Position numbers and translations under genes: made by a program
Assembly (NCBI GenBank): GCA_011526585.1
Contig: WYBB01000056.1
Location: 1 to 64,000 of the forward strand
Length of the DNA: 64,000 bases
Source of the DNA: Deltaproteobacteria bacterium
GTDB taxonomy: Bacteria; Myxococcota_A; UBA9042; PHBI01
Reading direction: 5' to 3'
The notes under the pieces: generated by a model
The model's database searches: none
The model's input: only the letters and a program-made list of their open reading frames with translations
Told to the model about the DNA's origin: nothing
In this document: positions 36,119 to 44,634 of the stretch, piece after piece
Numbering within the stretch: position 1 is the first letter of the stretch
Layout of the letters: every line of letters starts with the position of its first letter

Positions 36119-37177
36119 TCAGGGTGTCGCGCGCAGCGCCTCGGGGGTGAGGAAGCCGCCGTCGGGCAGCGCAGGGCGCGGGTGCTCGGGGATGCGGCGC
36201 GCGTCGACGACGAAGTAGTCGGGCGCGAGCCCGCGCTGCTGCAGCGTCGGCCACAGCGACTCGAGGGTGGCCAGGCCGACGGCGCCGCGCGCGACCATGT
36301 CGGCGGCGCTGCGCAGGATCGAGTGCGGTTGGCGGCGCAGGGTCACGACGAGCTGGTGTGCGACGGCGGCGACGCCCTCGGCGTCGATGTGGCCGTCCTC
36401 GTAGAGGCGCAGCGCGGTCTGGAAGGCGTCGTGGCAGGGCACGATGCGCGCGCCGAAGGCGGCGAAGAGCTCGGGGTCGCGGCGCACCTCGAGGTTGATG
36501 TAGATCGTCCGGACGAGCTCGCGTTCGGGCATGTCGGCGGCGAGCGCGGCGACGAAGTCGGCGTCCTCGCGCCGCACGTGGTGTTGGAGCAGGGTGCGGG
36601 TCAGCGGCTCGCCGCGCAGGCGGCCGGCGACGATGTCGCCGTAGAGCGAGTAGATCAGCGCGTCGGACTCGGAGTCGTCGCCGAAGAGCGTCTCTTCGAC
36701 CTCCCAGGGCAGCTCCTTGCGGTTGAGCAGGAGCGCCGAGAGCTTGTAGCCGATCTGCTCGCGCACCTTGCCGAGCTGGCCGCGCGCGACGAGGGTCGCG
36801 TGATCCTTGAAGGTGATGCCGTCGTGCTCGACGCCGTCGAGCAGCATCTTGCGTTGGATGACCGTGCGCAGCTGCGGCGGTGAGGCGGACACGAAGTAGA
36901 TCGGGTTGGCGAGGGTGAGGCCGGGAGGGGCGACGCCGCGCCGCAGCGCGCGGAGCAGCGCCGAGGTGCCGGCGACGTTGCGCTTGTCGACGGCGAACTC
37001 GAAGGGCACGAGCAGGAGCGCGCGCACGGAGTGGATCTCGGTCGCGAGGTAGGTCTTGTCGATGTCCCAGACGTAGATGCGCCCGCGCCAGCCCGCGGGG
37101 AAGACGCGGTCGTTGCTGCGGTCGAGCGGGTAGGTGTAGGGCGGCCTGGGCTTGCGGGAGAGGAGACGCTCGAGCAT
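36119..37177 (-). CDS. APP1-like phosphatidate phosphatase (DUF2183)
   Basis: A 352-residue protein. The APP1 catalytic region carries a DxD motif in IYVWDIDKTYL (HAD-like), followed by SALLRALRRG, YFVSASPPQLRTVIQRKMLLDGV, a basic KYLKDH-like FKDH region and LFGDDSESDALIYSLYGDI (third acidic motif). In yeast, APP1 dephosphorylates phosphatidate. Here it is the last gene of plsB-gpsA-APP1 and is coupled by TGATG to gpsA, so a role in phospholipid or lysophosphatidate turnover is a reasonable inference. The C-terminal 120 residues are helical and less conserved. Confidence 0.83.
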   Translation of the reverse strand: MLERLLSRKPRPPYTYPLDRSNDRVFPAGWRGRIYVWDIDKTYLATEIHSVRALLLVPFEFAVDKRNVAGTSALLRALRRGVAPPGLTLANPIYFVSASPPQLRTVIQRKMLLDGVEHDGITFKDHATLVARGQLGKVREQIGYKLSALLLNRKELPWEVEETLFGDDSESDALIYSLYGDIVAGRLRGEPLTRTLLQHHVRREDADFVAALAADMPERELVRTIYINLEVRRDPELFAAFGARIVPCHDAFQTALRLYEDGHIDAEGVAAVAHQLVVTLRRQPHSILRSAADMVARGAVGLATLESLWPTLQQRGLAPDYFVVDARRIPEHPRPALPDGGFLTPEALRATP

Positions 37178-38268
37178 CACCACCCTCGGCTGCGCGCCGC
37201 CACCGAGAGCGCGGTGTCGATGACCGAGCCTTCGACCGGGCGTGGCGCGTCGATGGGGATCTCGCTGTGCTCGTAGCGGTTGGCGCGCGACATGAGCTTG
37301 ACCAGCACGTCGGCCGGCTTGTGCTCCTCGAAGAGGATCGCGTTGACGGCGCGGGTGATCGGCATGTCGACGCCGAGGCGGGCGGCGTGCATCGAGGCGG
37401 CGTAGGTGGTGTTGACGCCCTCGGCGACCTTGATGGTGTCGGCCTGCGCCTCGGCGAGCGTCATGCCGGCGGCGAGCTTGCGCCCGAGGGTGTTGTTGCG
37501 CGACAGCGGCGAGCCGCAGGTGGCGATGAGGTCGCCGAGGCCGGCGAGGCCGAGCGCGGTCATGCGGTCGGCGCCGAGCGCCTCGCCGAAGCGCGAGATC
37601 TCGGCGAGGCCGCGCGTGAGCAACATCGCCAGCGAGTTCTGGCCGTAGCCCATGCCGGTGCACACGCCGGCGGCGATGGCGACGATGTTCTTGAGCGCGC
37701 CCATCACCTCGACGCCGGTGAGATCGTGGTTGCCGTAGACGCGCAGCGTGGGCCCGGCGAGGAGCAGCCCCGCCTTCTCGACGACCTCCTCCATCGGGCT
37801 CGCGACGACGGTGGCCGTCGGGTGGTTGTCCATGACCTCGTCGGCGAGGTTGGGGCCGGAGATGGCGCCGATCTTGCGGCAGCAGGTCTCCTCGCGCAGG
37901 ATCTGCGACATGCGCGTGAGGTGCTCGGCCTCGAAGCCCTTGGTCGCCGAGATCAGGATCTGATCGCCGCTGACGCAGTCGCCGAGCTCGTAGGCGATGG
38001 CGCGGAAGTTGGCCGACGGGATGGCGACGACGATCAGCTCGGCGAAGGCGGCGGCGGCGGCGAGGTCGCTCGTCGCCTCGACCGCGGGGTGGATCGGGCG
38101 GTCCTTGAGGTAGCGCGTGTTGGTGTGGGCGGTGTTGATCTCCTGCACGCGCTCGTCGTTGCGCATCCACAGCTTGACCCTGGCGCCGGCGACCGCCATC
38201 AGGTGCGCGAGCGCCGTGCCCCACGAGCCGCCGCCGATGACGGTCGCCTGCTTCGACGGCGTCGTCAT
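37177..38268 (-). CDS. gpsA: Glycerol-3-phosphate dehydrogenase [NAD(P)+]
   Basis: A 363-residue enzyme making sn-glycerol 3-phosphate from dihydroxyacetone phosphate, the backbone for phospholipids. The Rossmann motif VIGGGSWGTALAHL is at the start; IVVAIPSANF, ATKGFE, GPNLADEV, the catalytic Lys in GALKNIVAIAAG and GLGDLIATC are all present. A GTG three bases upstream of the ATG overlaps the plsB-like stop as GTGA, so the start may be 38271; the ATG at 38268 is used. It is coupled on both sides to lipid genes. Confidence 0.96.
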   Translation of the reverse strand: MTTPSKQATVIGGGSWGTALAHLMAVAGARVKLWMRNDERVQEINTAHTNTRYLKDRPIHPAVEATSDLAAAAAFAELIVVAIPSANFRAIAYELGDCVSGDQILISATKGFEAEHLTRMSQILREETCCRKIGAISGPNLADEVMDNHPTATVVASPMEEVVEKAGLLLAGPTLRVYGNHDLTGVEVMGALKNIVAIAAGVCTGMGYGQNSLAMLLTRGLAEISRFGEALGADRMTALGLAGLGDLIATCGSPLSRNNTLGRKLAAGMTLAEAQADTIKVAEGVNTTYAASMHAARLGVDMPITRAVNAILFEEHKPADVLVKLMSRANRYEHSEIPIDAPRPVEGSVIDTALSVAARSRGW

Positions 38269-39893
38269 CACGCGACCTCCTTCTTGAGCACGGGCTCGAG
38301 CTCCTTTTCGAGCCCGTAGCCGCGCAGGCGATTGGAGTAGTAGTAGAGCAGCTTCATGTCCTCCGAGAAGACGCGATCGCCGCGGCGCACGATCACCGGT
38401 CGGGCGTGATAGGTGCCGAAGTGGCGCAGCGCCGTCTGCACGATCGCCGCGGCGTCGCCGCTCTCGACGACGCCCTCCTCGAGGTGCAGGAGGCCGGCGG
38501 TGTCGCGCTCGCGCAGCGCCTGCCAGACGCGCATGACGCGCTCGACCAGGGCGGTGGCCGAGGTGCCGGCGCCCTCGTCGCCGGCGCGGATGAGGCGATA
38601 CATGTCGAGGCCCTTGTGGCGGTGCTTGAGCATCTCCCAGAGCGTGAAGGCGACGAGCTGCGTCGACACGATCACGTTGTGCTTGAGGAACTCGCGCGCG
38701 ACGGCCTCGCCGGCTTCGGCCGTGTAGACGCGGTCGCGCTGCGGCACGTGCACCGGCACGCCCTGGCGATCGGTGACGTAGCGGCGGATGTCGATGGTGC
38801 GCCCGTGGCGATCGAGGGACTCGCCGGACTCCGGGTCGACGCGGTTGCCGAACGGGTCGACCGGGTCGCCGACGTGCACGGTGATGCGCGCGTCGAGGTT
38901 GACCAGGTTCTGGGTGAAGTTGAGGATCTTGCGGGCGCGCGTCGATTCGTCATCGAGGATGATGTAGCGGGCCTTGCCCTCGCGCTGCAGGTGATCCTCG
39001 ATGAGCGTCTCGGCCTCGAGCACCAGGTGGTAGTTGAGCGTGCAGGGCACGATGTAGATATTCGGTTTCTCTTTTCTCTTCGAGAGGTTGTTGGTGTAGG
39101 CGCGCAGCCCCGCGGAGAGCAGGCCGAGCTTGAGCCGCTGCTCGACCCTGCCGGAGCGTACGCGCGTGCCGGCGGGGAAGAAGAGGTTGGGCTGGCCGAG
39201 CTCGAGCGAGACGGTGGCGTACTCCTTGAGCACGTCCTTGTAGAGAGGCGCGGTCTTCTGGCGGTCGACGCGGTAGGCGCCGAGGTTGCGCATGAAGAGC
39301 GACATCACCGGGTTCGAGAAGAGGTTGAGCCCGGCGCCGTACGTGAAGGGCGGCAGGCCCATCGCGTAGATCGCCCAGCCGATGACCGGCGAGTCGAGGT
39401 TGGAGACGTGCGTCGGCGTGAGGATCACCGTGCCGAGCTCGTTCATGCGCTTGAGGCCGGCGATGTTGCCCTCGATGCGGATCGTCTCGCCGATGTCGGG
39501 CACGCCGCGCTGCAAGAGGCGCTTGGGGCTCATGGCGTTGAGCAGCACCGGCAGCGCGCGCGGCAGCACGCGGGTGGCGACGCCGTAGAGGACCGGCGAG
39601 AAGTTGCCGCGGATCTCGTCGGTGAAGCGCTCGAGCACCGCCTTGAGGATCTCCTTGACCTCGCCCTCGGAGGCGCGGCCGAGGCGGTTCTTGATCCCGT
39701 CCCAGAAGGCGACGTCCTCGGCCCAGGTCGGGCTCTGGCGGTCGACCTCGAGCCGCTTCTTCTCGTGGTAGAGCGTGTCGTTGACGAGCACGTCGAGCGG
39801 CATGCCGTCGGGGAGCTGGGCCTGCATGAGGCAGGCTTCGAGCACGCGGCTGCGCACCTCGACGATGGCTGCGTCCCGTAGCGTGTTCTGCAT
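38268..39893 (-). CDS. PlsB-like glycerol-3-phosphate acyltransferase
   Basis: A 541-residue acyltransferase. Motif I is in ILTPTHVSNLDSPVIGWAIYA (H-x4-D), motif III-like FFPAGTRVRSG carries the conserved basic pair, and NIYIVPCTLNYH is the usual next strand. The product acylates glycerol 3-phosphate or 1-acylglycerol phosphate; the operon with gpsA fits the first step. Length is shorter than E. coli PlsB, as in many deltaproteobacterial enzymes. The ATG at 39893 starts it; a nucleotide kinase gene lies 85 bp upstream on the same strand. Confidence 0.88.
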   Translation of the reverse strand: MQNTLRDAAIVEVRSRVLEACLMQAQLPDGMPLDVLVNDTLYHEKKRLEVDRQSPTWAEDVAFWDGIKNRLGRASEGEVKEILKAVLERFTDEIRGNFSPVLYGVATRVLPRALPVLLNAMSPKRLLQRGVPDIGETIRIEGNIAGLKRMNELGTVILTPTHVSNLDSPVIGWAIYAMGLPPFTYGAGLNLFSNPVMSLFMRNLGAYRVDRQKTAPLYKDVLKEYATVSLELGQPNLFFPAGTRVRSGRVEQRLKLGLLSAGLRAYTNNLSKRKEKPNIYIVPCTLNYHLVLEAETLIEDHLQREGKARYIILDDESTRARKILNFTQNLVNLDARITVHVGDPVDPFGNRVDPESGESLDRHGRTIDIRRYVTDRQGVPVHVPQRDRVYTAEAGEAVAREFLKHNVIVSTQLVAFTLWEMLKHRHKGLDMYRLIRAGDEGAGTSATALVERVMRVWQALRERDTAGLLHLEEGVVESGDAAAIVQTALRHFGTYHARPVIVRRGDRVFSEDMKLLYYYSNRLRGYGLEKELEPVLKKEVA

Positions 39894-39978
39894 GGTTTGT
39901 CCGGGCCGCGCGCGCCTGGCTGCGCGGCCGCAGCAGCGTACACCGTGGTCCGGGCGTCGAAAAGGCCGCCGCGGAGGT

Positions 39979-40683
39979 TCAGGCCGGGCTGAACTTGGCG
40001 CGCCAGGCGGCCTCGATCACCAACGCTGCGCGCTCGAGCGGGAGGCGCCCGACGTTGACGACGAGGTCGTAGAGCTGCACGTCGCGCGGGTCGCGCCCGA
40101 AGCCGGCGCGCAGGAAGGCGATGCGGTCGTCGTCGGTGCGCTGGATCTCGTAGCGCGCCTGCGACTCGGTCCAGCCGCGGCGGGCGACGAGGCCGGCCAC
40201 GCGCTGCTCGAGCGGTGCGATCACGCGCACGTGCAGGGCCTCCTCGGGCGCGAGGATCACCTGGGCGCCGCGCCCGACGATCACCGCCGCGCCCTGGGCG
40301 CCGATCGCGCGCACGACGCGTACCAGCTCGCGGTGGTAGACGTCGTCGCTGGGCGCGCCCGACGGGGTCCACATCTCGACGAAGCGCTCGATGCCGGTGC
40401 GCCGGTGCTCGTCGAGCGCCTCGACCAGCCTGAGCGGGGCCTGCGTGTGCTGCGCGAGCAGGTGCAGGAGCTCGGTGTCCCAGCAGGTGTAGCCCAGCTT
40501 GTCGGCGACCATGCGCGCGAGCTGCTCGCCGAGCGCGCCGTACTCGCGCGAGATCGTGATCGGTGCGCGCGTGGTCGTGGCGGCCGCGGTCGCCGCGGCG
40601 CCACCGGTGGCCTCCTGGCTCGCGAGGTAGCGGCGGACCTGCGCCTCGACGAGCTGCTCGATGCCTCGTGGTGATCTGTCCAC
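39979..40683 (-). CDS. Cytidylate kinase-like family protein
   Basis: A 234-residue protein with the cytidylate_kin2 fold: PITISREYGALGEQLARMVADKLGY, WDTELLHLLA, VIVGRGAQVILAP and VRVIAPLEQRVAGLVARRG. These proteins resemble nucleoside-monophosphate kinases but are not the essential Cmk; substrate is unknown. A GTG at 40683 with GGAGG four bases upstream is chosen over an ORF start at 40917. It is divergent from the FAD oxidoreductase gene and 85 bp upstream of the plsB-like gene. Confidence 0.85.
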   Translation of the reverse strand: MDRSPRGIEQLVEAQVRRYLASQEATGGAAATAAATTTRAPITISREYGALGEQLARMVADKLGYTCWDTELLHLLAQHTQAPLRLVEALDEHRRTGIERFVEMWTPSGAPSDDVYHRELVRVVRAIGAQGAAVIVGRGAQVILAPEEALHVRVIAPLEQRVAGLVARRGWTESQARYEIQRTDDDRIAFLRAGFGRDPRDVQLYDLVVNVGRLPLERAALVIEAAWRAKFSPA

Positions 40684-40816
40684 GTGTCCTCCGTTGGTCC
40701 TGGTCCTTCGTGTCTGCCCGGGGTCGTCCGGAGTATGCACGGAACGGCGGCGCTCGGCATCGATCGGGTCGCGCCGCCCGGCGACGGAAAACTGGCCCGT
40801 GCCGGCGACTTGCGGG

Positions 40817-42445
40817 ATGAAGTGGGTGGAGGGATCCCTGACCCAGTCCTGGTACCATATCGTCGTGCTCGGCACCGACCTCGCCGGGGTCGTCTTCGCC
40901 GCCCTGGCGGCGCGCATGGGCTATCGCGTGCTGGTCGTCGGCCAGGGCGAGCGCGCACAGTCCTACAAGCACGCCGGCTTCTGGTTCATGCGCCGCAGCG
41001 AGCACCTGCTGGGCTTCTCCACGTCTCCCGCGGTGCAGCGCGCCATGGGCGAGCTCTCGCTCGGCATGGAGATGAAGAACCGCCCGCAGCCGCTCGAGCC
41101 GTCGTTCCAGGTCGCGATGCCGGGCCTGCGCCTCGACGTCGGCGGGGCGCGGCGCCTGTGGGAGCGCGATCTCGAGCGCGAGCTGCCGGGGGCGCTGCCG
41201 CTCTTCGACGGCTTCGACGCCGAGATGGCCGAGCTCACGCGTCGCTCGAATCCGCTGCTCGGCGGCGGCGCGCGACCGCCGGCGACCGTGCGCGCGCCCG
41301 GGATCGGCGAGCCCCCGCCGGAGCCGGACCCGATCCACCTGCCGCCGCGCGGGCTGCGCGAGCGGGCGGCTTTTCGCCGCGCCGCCCAGGACGTGCCGCC
41401 GCATCTGGTCGACGGCCCCTTCGACGTGCTCGCGGGGATCCACGACGCGCGCATGCGCGCGGTGATCGAGGCGCCGCTCGTGCACCTCTCGGGGCTCCTG
41501 GGGCAGCCGCTGGCGCCGCTGACGGTGGCGCGCCTGTGGACGCACCTGCGCGCCGGGCTCTACCGCTTCCCCGGCGGGCTCGACGGGCTCAAGCAGGTCT
41601 TTCTGCGCAAGGTGCGCGACCAGTCGAGCGACTATCGCCCCGACGCGTACGCCAAGGGATTCGTGTTCAAGCGCGGGCGCATCGCCGCGGTACAGCTCGC
41701 GTCGCGCGGCGAGGCGATCGGTTGCGAGCTCGTCGTCGGCAACGTCGACCCGCGCAAGGTGCTGGCGCTGGTGCCGCGCGACGAGCGCGACGACGCCTGG
41801 CACGCCGCGATCGCGGCGCTGCAGCCGGCGGCGTGGCGGCTGGTCGTCAACCTGGGGGTCGACCCCAGGGTCCTGCCGCAGGGCATGGCGCCCGAGCTGG
41901 TGTGGGTCGACGATCCGCACGATCCGCTGCGCGACGACAACGCCCTGTGGGTCTCGCGCCCGGGGATCGGCCCGCACGCCGGCGGTGACGGGCGCCCGGG
42001 GCCGGGGGTGCTGCAGGTGAGCGCGCTGGTCGAGGCGCGCGCCGCGACGCCGACCCTGGGCGGGGTGCAGCGGGTGGTGGGGCGGGCGTTGAGCGCGGTG
42101 CGGCGGCTCATCCCGTGGCTCGACGAGCACACCAGGGTGATCGACGTGCCCGCCTTGATCGCGCCGCCGGCGGCGCGCGAGGGGGAGGGGGAGCCGAGCG
42201 CGCGCGAGGCGGTGGTCGATCTCGACGCGCTGGTGCCGATCTTCGGCAGCGCGTTGCCGGACACGCTGGGCGCGAGTGCGTTCGCGCCGGAGACGGCGTA
42301 CAAGAACCTCCTGCTCGCCGGCGACCAGCTCTTCGCGGGTCTCGGCTTCGAAGGCACGTGCCTTGCCGCGCTGCAGGCGCTACACCTGGCGCGCGAGCGC
42401 GTGAAGCTCAAGACCGGGTTGCGCGGAGAGCGCGGCCTGGTGTGA
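40817..42445 (+). CDS. FAD-dependent oxidoreductase (phytoene-desaturase-like)
   Basis: A 542-residue flavoprotein. The dinucleotide-binding start VVLGTDLAGVVFAALAARMGYRVLVVG has GxDxxGxxxA spacing; LYRFPGGLDGLKQVFLRKV and ELVVGNVDPRKVLALVP match the second domain, and LLLAGDQLFAGLGFEGTCLAALQALHLA is the C-terminal FAD site typical of amine-oxidase/phytoene-desaturase relatives. No carotenoid genes are adjacent, so the substrate is unknown. The ATG at 40817 (MKWVEG) is used; the frame extends 52 codons further upstream without family similarity. Confidence 0.83.
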   Translation: MKWVEGSLTQSWYHIVVLGTDLAGVVFAALAARMGYRVLVVGQGERAQSYKHAGFWFMRRSEHLLGFSTSPAVQRAMGELSLGMEMKNRPQPLEPSFQVAMPGLRLDVGGARRLWERDLERELPGALPLFDGFDAEMAELTRRSNPLLGGGARPPATVRAPGIGEPPPEPDPIHLPPRGLRERAAFRRAAQDVPPHLVDGPFDVLAGIHDARMRAVIEAPLVHLSGLLGQPLAPLTVARLWTHLRAGLYRFPGGLDGLKQVFLRKVRDQSSDYRPDAYAKGFVFKRGRIAAVQLASRGEAIGCELVVGNVDPRKVLALVPRDERDDAWHAAIAALQPAAWRLVVNLGVDPRVLPQGMAPELVWVDDPHDPLRDDNALWVSRPGIGPHAGGDGRPGPGVLQVSALVEARAATPTLGGVQRVVGRALSAVRRLIPWLDEHTRVIDVPALIAPPAAREGEGEPSAREAVVDLDALVPIFGSALPDTLGASAFAPETAYKNLLLAGDQLFAGLGFEGTCLAALQALHLARERVKLKTGLRGERGLV

Positions 42446-42508
42446 GCGCGACGGCACGCTGGACTGACAACACGACGAGACGACGAGGCGGTGGTTGACG
42501 TGATCTCG

Positions 42509-43900
42509 ATGAGGTTCCTGGCCCTCACGGCGATGCTGACGGCGAGCGCGCCGCTGCGCGCGGAGGAGCCCGGCGAGGCGCCGGTGGCGTGGAGCTGGGA
42601 GGCGCTCGTGACGCACCTCGAGCGGCACCACCCGCTGATGCAGGCGGCGCGCGCGGGGCTCGCGCAGCTCGAGGCCAAGCTCGGGCAGGCGGAGTGGGCG
42701 ATCTTCCCTTCGTTCCGGCTCGAGGCGGCGGCGACGATCACGCCGAAGGTGACCGGCGACGCGCTGGACTCGGACTCGGACTGGGGGGTGATCGGCTTCT
42801 TCGGAAGGACCAAGCTGGAGATGGTGCAGCCGCTGTGGACCTTCGGGAAGATCGGGGCGCTGCAGCGCGCGGCGGGCGCGGGCGTGGACGTCGGCAAGGC
42901 GGCGGTCGAGGTGGCGCGCTGGGAGCTGCGCACACGCGCGGCGGAGGCGTGGCTCGGGCGGCTCCTGGGGCGGCACCTCGACGAGATCCTGGTCGACGGC
43001 AAGGGCTGGATCGACAAGGCCGAGCGCCGCATGGAGCGCCTGCGCGCGGAGGACAGCCCCGAGTACGACCAGCTCGAGCACCTGCGCCTCAAGACGCGCT
43101 CGGCGGAGTTCTACGAGCTGCAGGCGCAGAACCTGCTCTTGATGACGCAGGCGAGCCAGGGGCTGCGCATCCTGCTCGAGAAGCCGGCCGGCGGGCCCGA
43201 GATCGAGATCGCCGACAAGGCGCTCACGCCCTACGAGTTCCCGGTGCTGACGGCCGACGAATACGTCGCCATCGCCGAAGCGAGCGACCCGGTGATCGCC
43301 ATCGCGCGGCACGGCGCGCGCGCGCAAGCGGCGCTGGCCGACGCGAAGGCGGCCGAGGCGTGGCCGGACATCTTCTTCGCGGGGCAGCTCGCGCTGGCCG
43401 AGTCGACCGTCATCGACGAGCAGCCGTCGATCTTCGCGCACGACCCCTATCACCGGCAGACCCTGGGCGGCGTGCTCGGGCTGCGCTGGAAGCTCGACAT
43501 CCCGCAGCGCGTGCTGCAGACCGACGAGGCGCGGGCGCGCGCGCGGCGGGCGCAGGCCGAGGCCGAGGTGCAGGCCGATCTGCAGGAGTTCAAGGTGCGC
43601 CAGCTCGTGCAGGAGCTGACCAACAAGCGCGAGCTGATCCGGATCTTCCAGGACTCGCAGAAGTCCGCCCAGGGTTGGCTCACCGCGACCTGGGACACCT
43701 ACGACGCGGGTTTCGGCAGCTTCCGCGACGTGATGGACGCGCTCGTGCAATTCTACGAGAAGAAGTTCGGTTACCTGAGGCTGGTCTTCGAGCACAACCT
43801 CCTGACCTGGCGGCTGAGCCAGGCCATCGGCACGGATATCCGCATGCTCACCGCCGCGCCGCCGGCCGACGCGCCCGGTTCGCCCGACCCCGACAGATGA
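42509..43900 (+). CDS. TolC-family outer-membrane channel protein
   Basis: A 463-residue protein with a signal peptide (MRFLALTAMLTASAPLRA). The mature part consists of two similar blocks of coiled helices and short beta segments (WSWEALVTHLERHHPLMQAARAGLAQLEAKLG, VEVARWELRTRAAEAWLGR, DEYVAIAEASDPVIAIARHGARAQAALADAKAAEAWPDI), as in TolC-like efflux or secretion channels. No inner-membrane pump is adjacent. Alternative GTG starts at 42491 and 42500 exist. The MlaC gene begins 93 bp downstream. Confidence 0.88.
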   Translation: MRFLALTAMLTASAPLRAEEPGEAPVAWSWEALVTHLERHHPLMQAARAGLAQLEAKLGQAEWAIFPSFRLEAAATITPKVTGDALDSDSDWGVIGFFGRTKLEMVQPLWTFGKIGALQRAAGAGVDVGKAAVEVARWELRTRAAEAWLGRLLGRHLDEILVDGKGWIDKAERRMERLRAEDSPEYDQLEHLRLKTRSAEFYELQAQNLLLMTQASQGLRILLEKPAGGPEIEIADKALTPYEFPVLTADEYVAIAEASDPVIAIARHGARAQAALADAKAAEAWPDIFFAGQLALAESTVIDEQPSIFAHDPYHRQTLGGVLGLRWKLDIPQRVLQTDEARARARRAQAEAEVQADLQEFKVRQLVQELTNKRELIRIFQDSQKSAQGWLTATWDTYDAGFGSFRDVMDALVQFYEKKFGYLRLVFEHNLLTWRLSQAIGTDIRMLTAAPPADAPGSPDPDR

Positions 43901-43993
43901 TGGCATGGTGAATGCGCGCGCCGCCGCCGACGTCGGTGGCGCTGGTTCGACGCACCGACGCGCACGCGCTCGGTCGCAGGCAAGGAGCTCTCG

Positions 43994-44617
43994 ATGGTTG
44001 TCGGTCTTCGTCTCTCGCTCGTCGCGCTGGCCTCGCTGCTGGTGGTCGCCCCCGTCCTGGCCGCGGTGCCGAGCCCGCCGAGCCCCAAGGTGCGCATCGA
44101 CGCGATCTACGGGCACGTCAAGGAGGCCGCCGCCACCGCCGCGACGCAGGACGAGCTGACGCAGAAGGTCACCGCCGAGTTCGACGCGCTGCTCGACTAT
44201 CAGGCGTTCTCGGCGCGCACGCTCAAGGTGTCGTGGGGATCGCTGTCGCCCGAGCAGAAGGCGACCTTCATCGACCGCTTCAAGAAGCTGGTGATCCGCA
44301 CCTACGCCAAGAAGTTCGAGCCCAAGGTCGAGTTCTCGGTCGAGTACCGCGGCGAGGTCGCCTTCGACAACGACGACAAGACCCAGGCCACCGTCAAGAC
44401 CACGGTGCGCGGCAAGAAGGACGTCGCCGCCGACGTCGACTACCTGATGGCCTGGGCCGAAAAGGACGGCAAGAAGACCTGGCTCGCCTACGACATCATC
44501 GTCGACGAGGTCTCGATGGCGCTCAACTGGCGCGGTCAGTTCGAGAAGATCATCGCCAAGGAGGGCTTCGATTCCCTCATCGCGAAGATCGAGAAGAAGG
44601 TCTCAAATACGCCCTGA
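43994..44617 (+). CDS. mlaC: MlaC-type periplasmic phospholipid-binding protein
   Basis: A 207-residue exported protein (signal VVGLRLSLVALASLLVVAPVLA) with the MlaC/Ttg2D pattern: LLDYQAFSARTLKVSWGSLSPEQKATFIDRFKKLVIRTYAKKF, EVAFDNDDKTQATVKTTVRG and TWLAYDIIVDEVSMALNWRGQFEKIIAKEGFDSLIAKIEKK. It ferries phospholipids between outer and inner membranes. An AAGGAG site precedes the ATG. mlaE and an MCE gene lie 5 kb away on the same strand, so the system is split in two loci; no mlaF or mlaB is in the window. Confidence 0.93.
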   Translation: MVVGLRLSLVALASLLVVAPVLAAVPSPPSPKVRIDAIYGHVKEAAATAATQDELTQKVTAEFDALLDYQAFSARTLKVSWGSLSPEQKATFIDRFKKLVIRTYAKKFEPKVEFSVEYRGEVAFDNDDKTQATVKTTVRGKKDVAADVDYLMAWAEKDGKKTWLAYDIIVDEVSMALNWRGQFEKIIAKEGFDSLIAKIEKKVSNTP

Positions 44618-44634
44618 CCGAATCAGGCCAGAGT

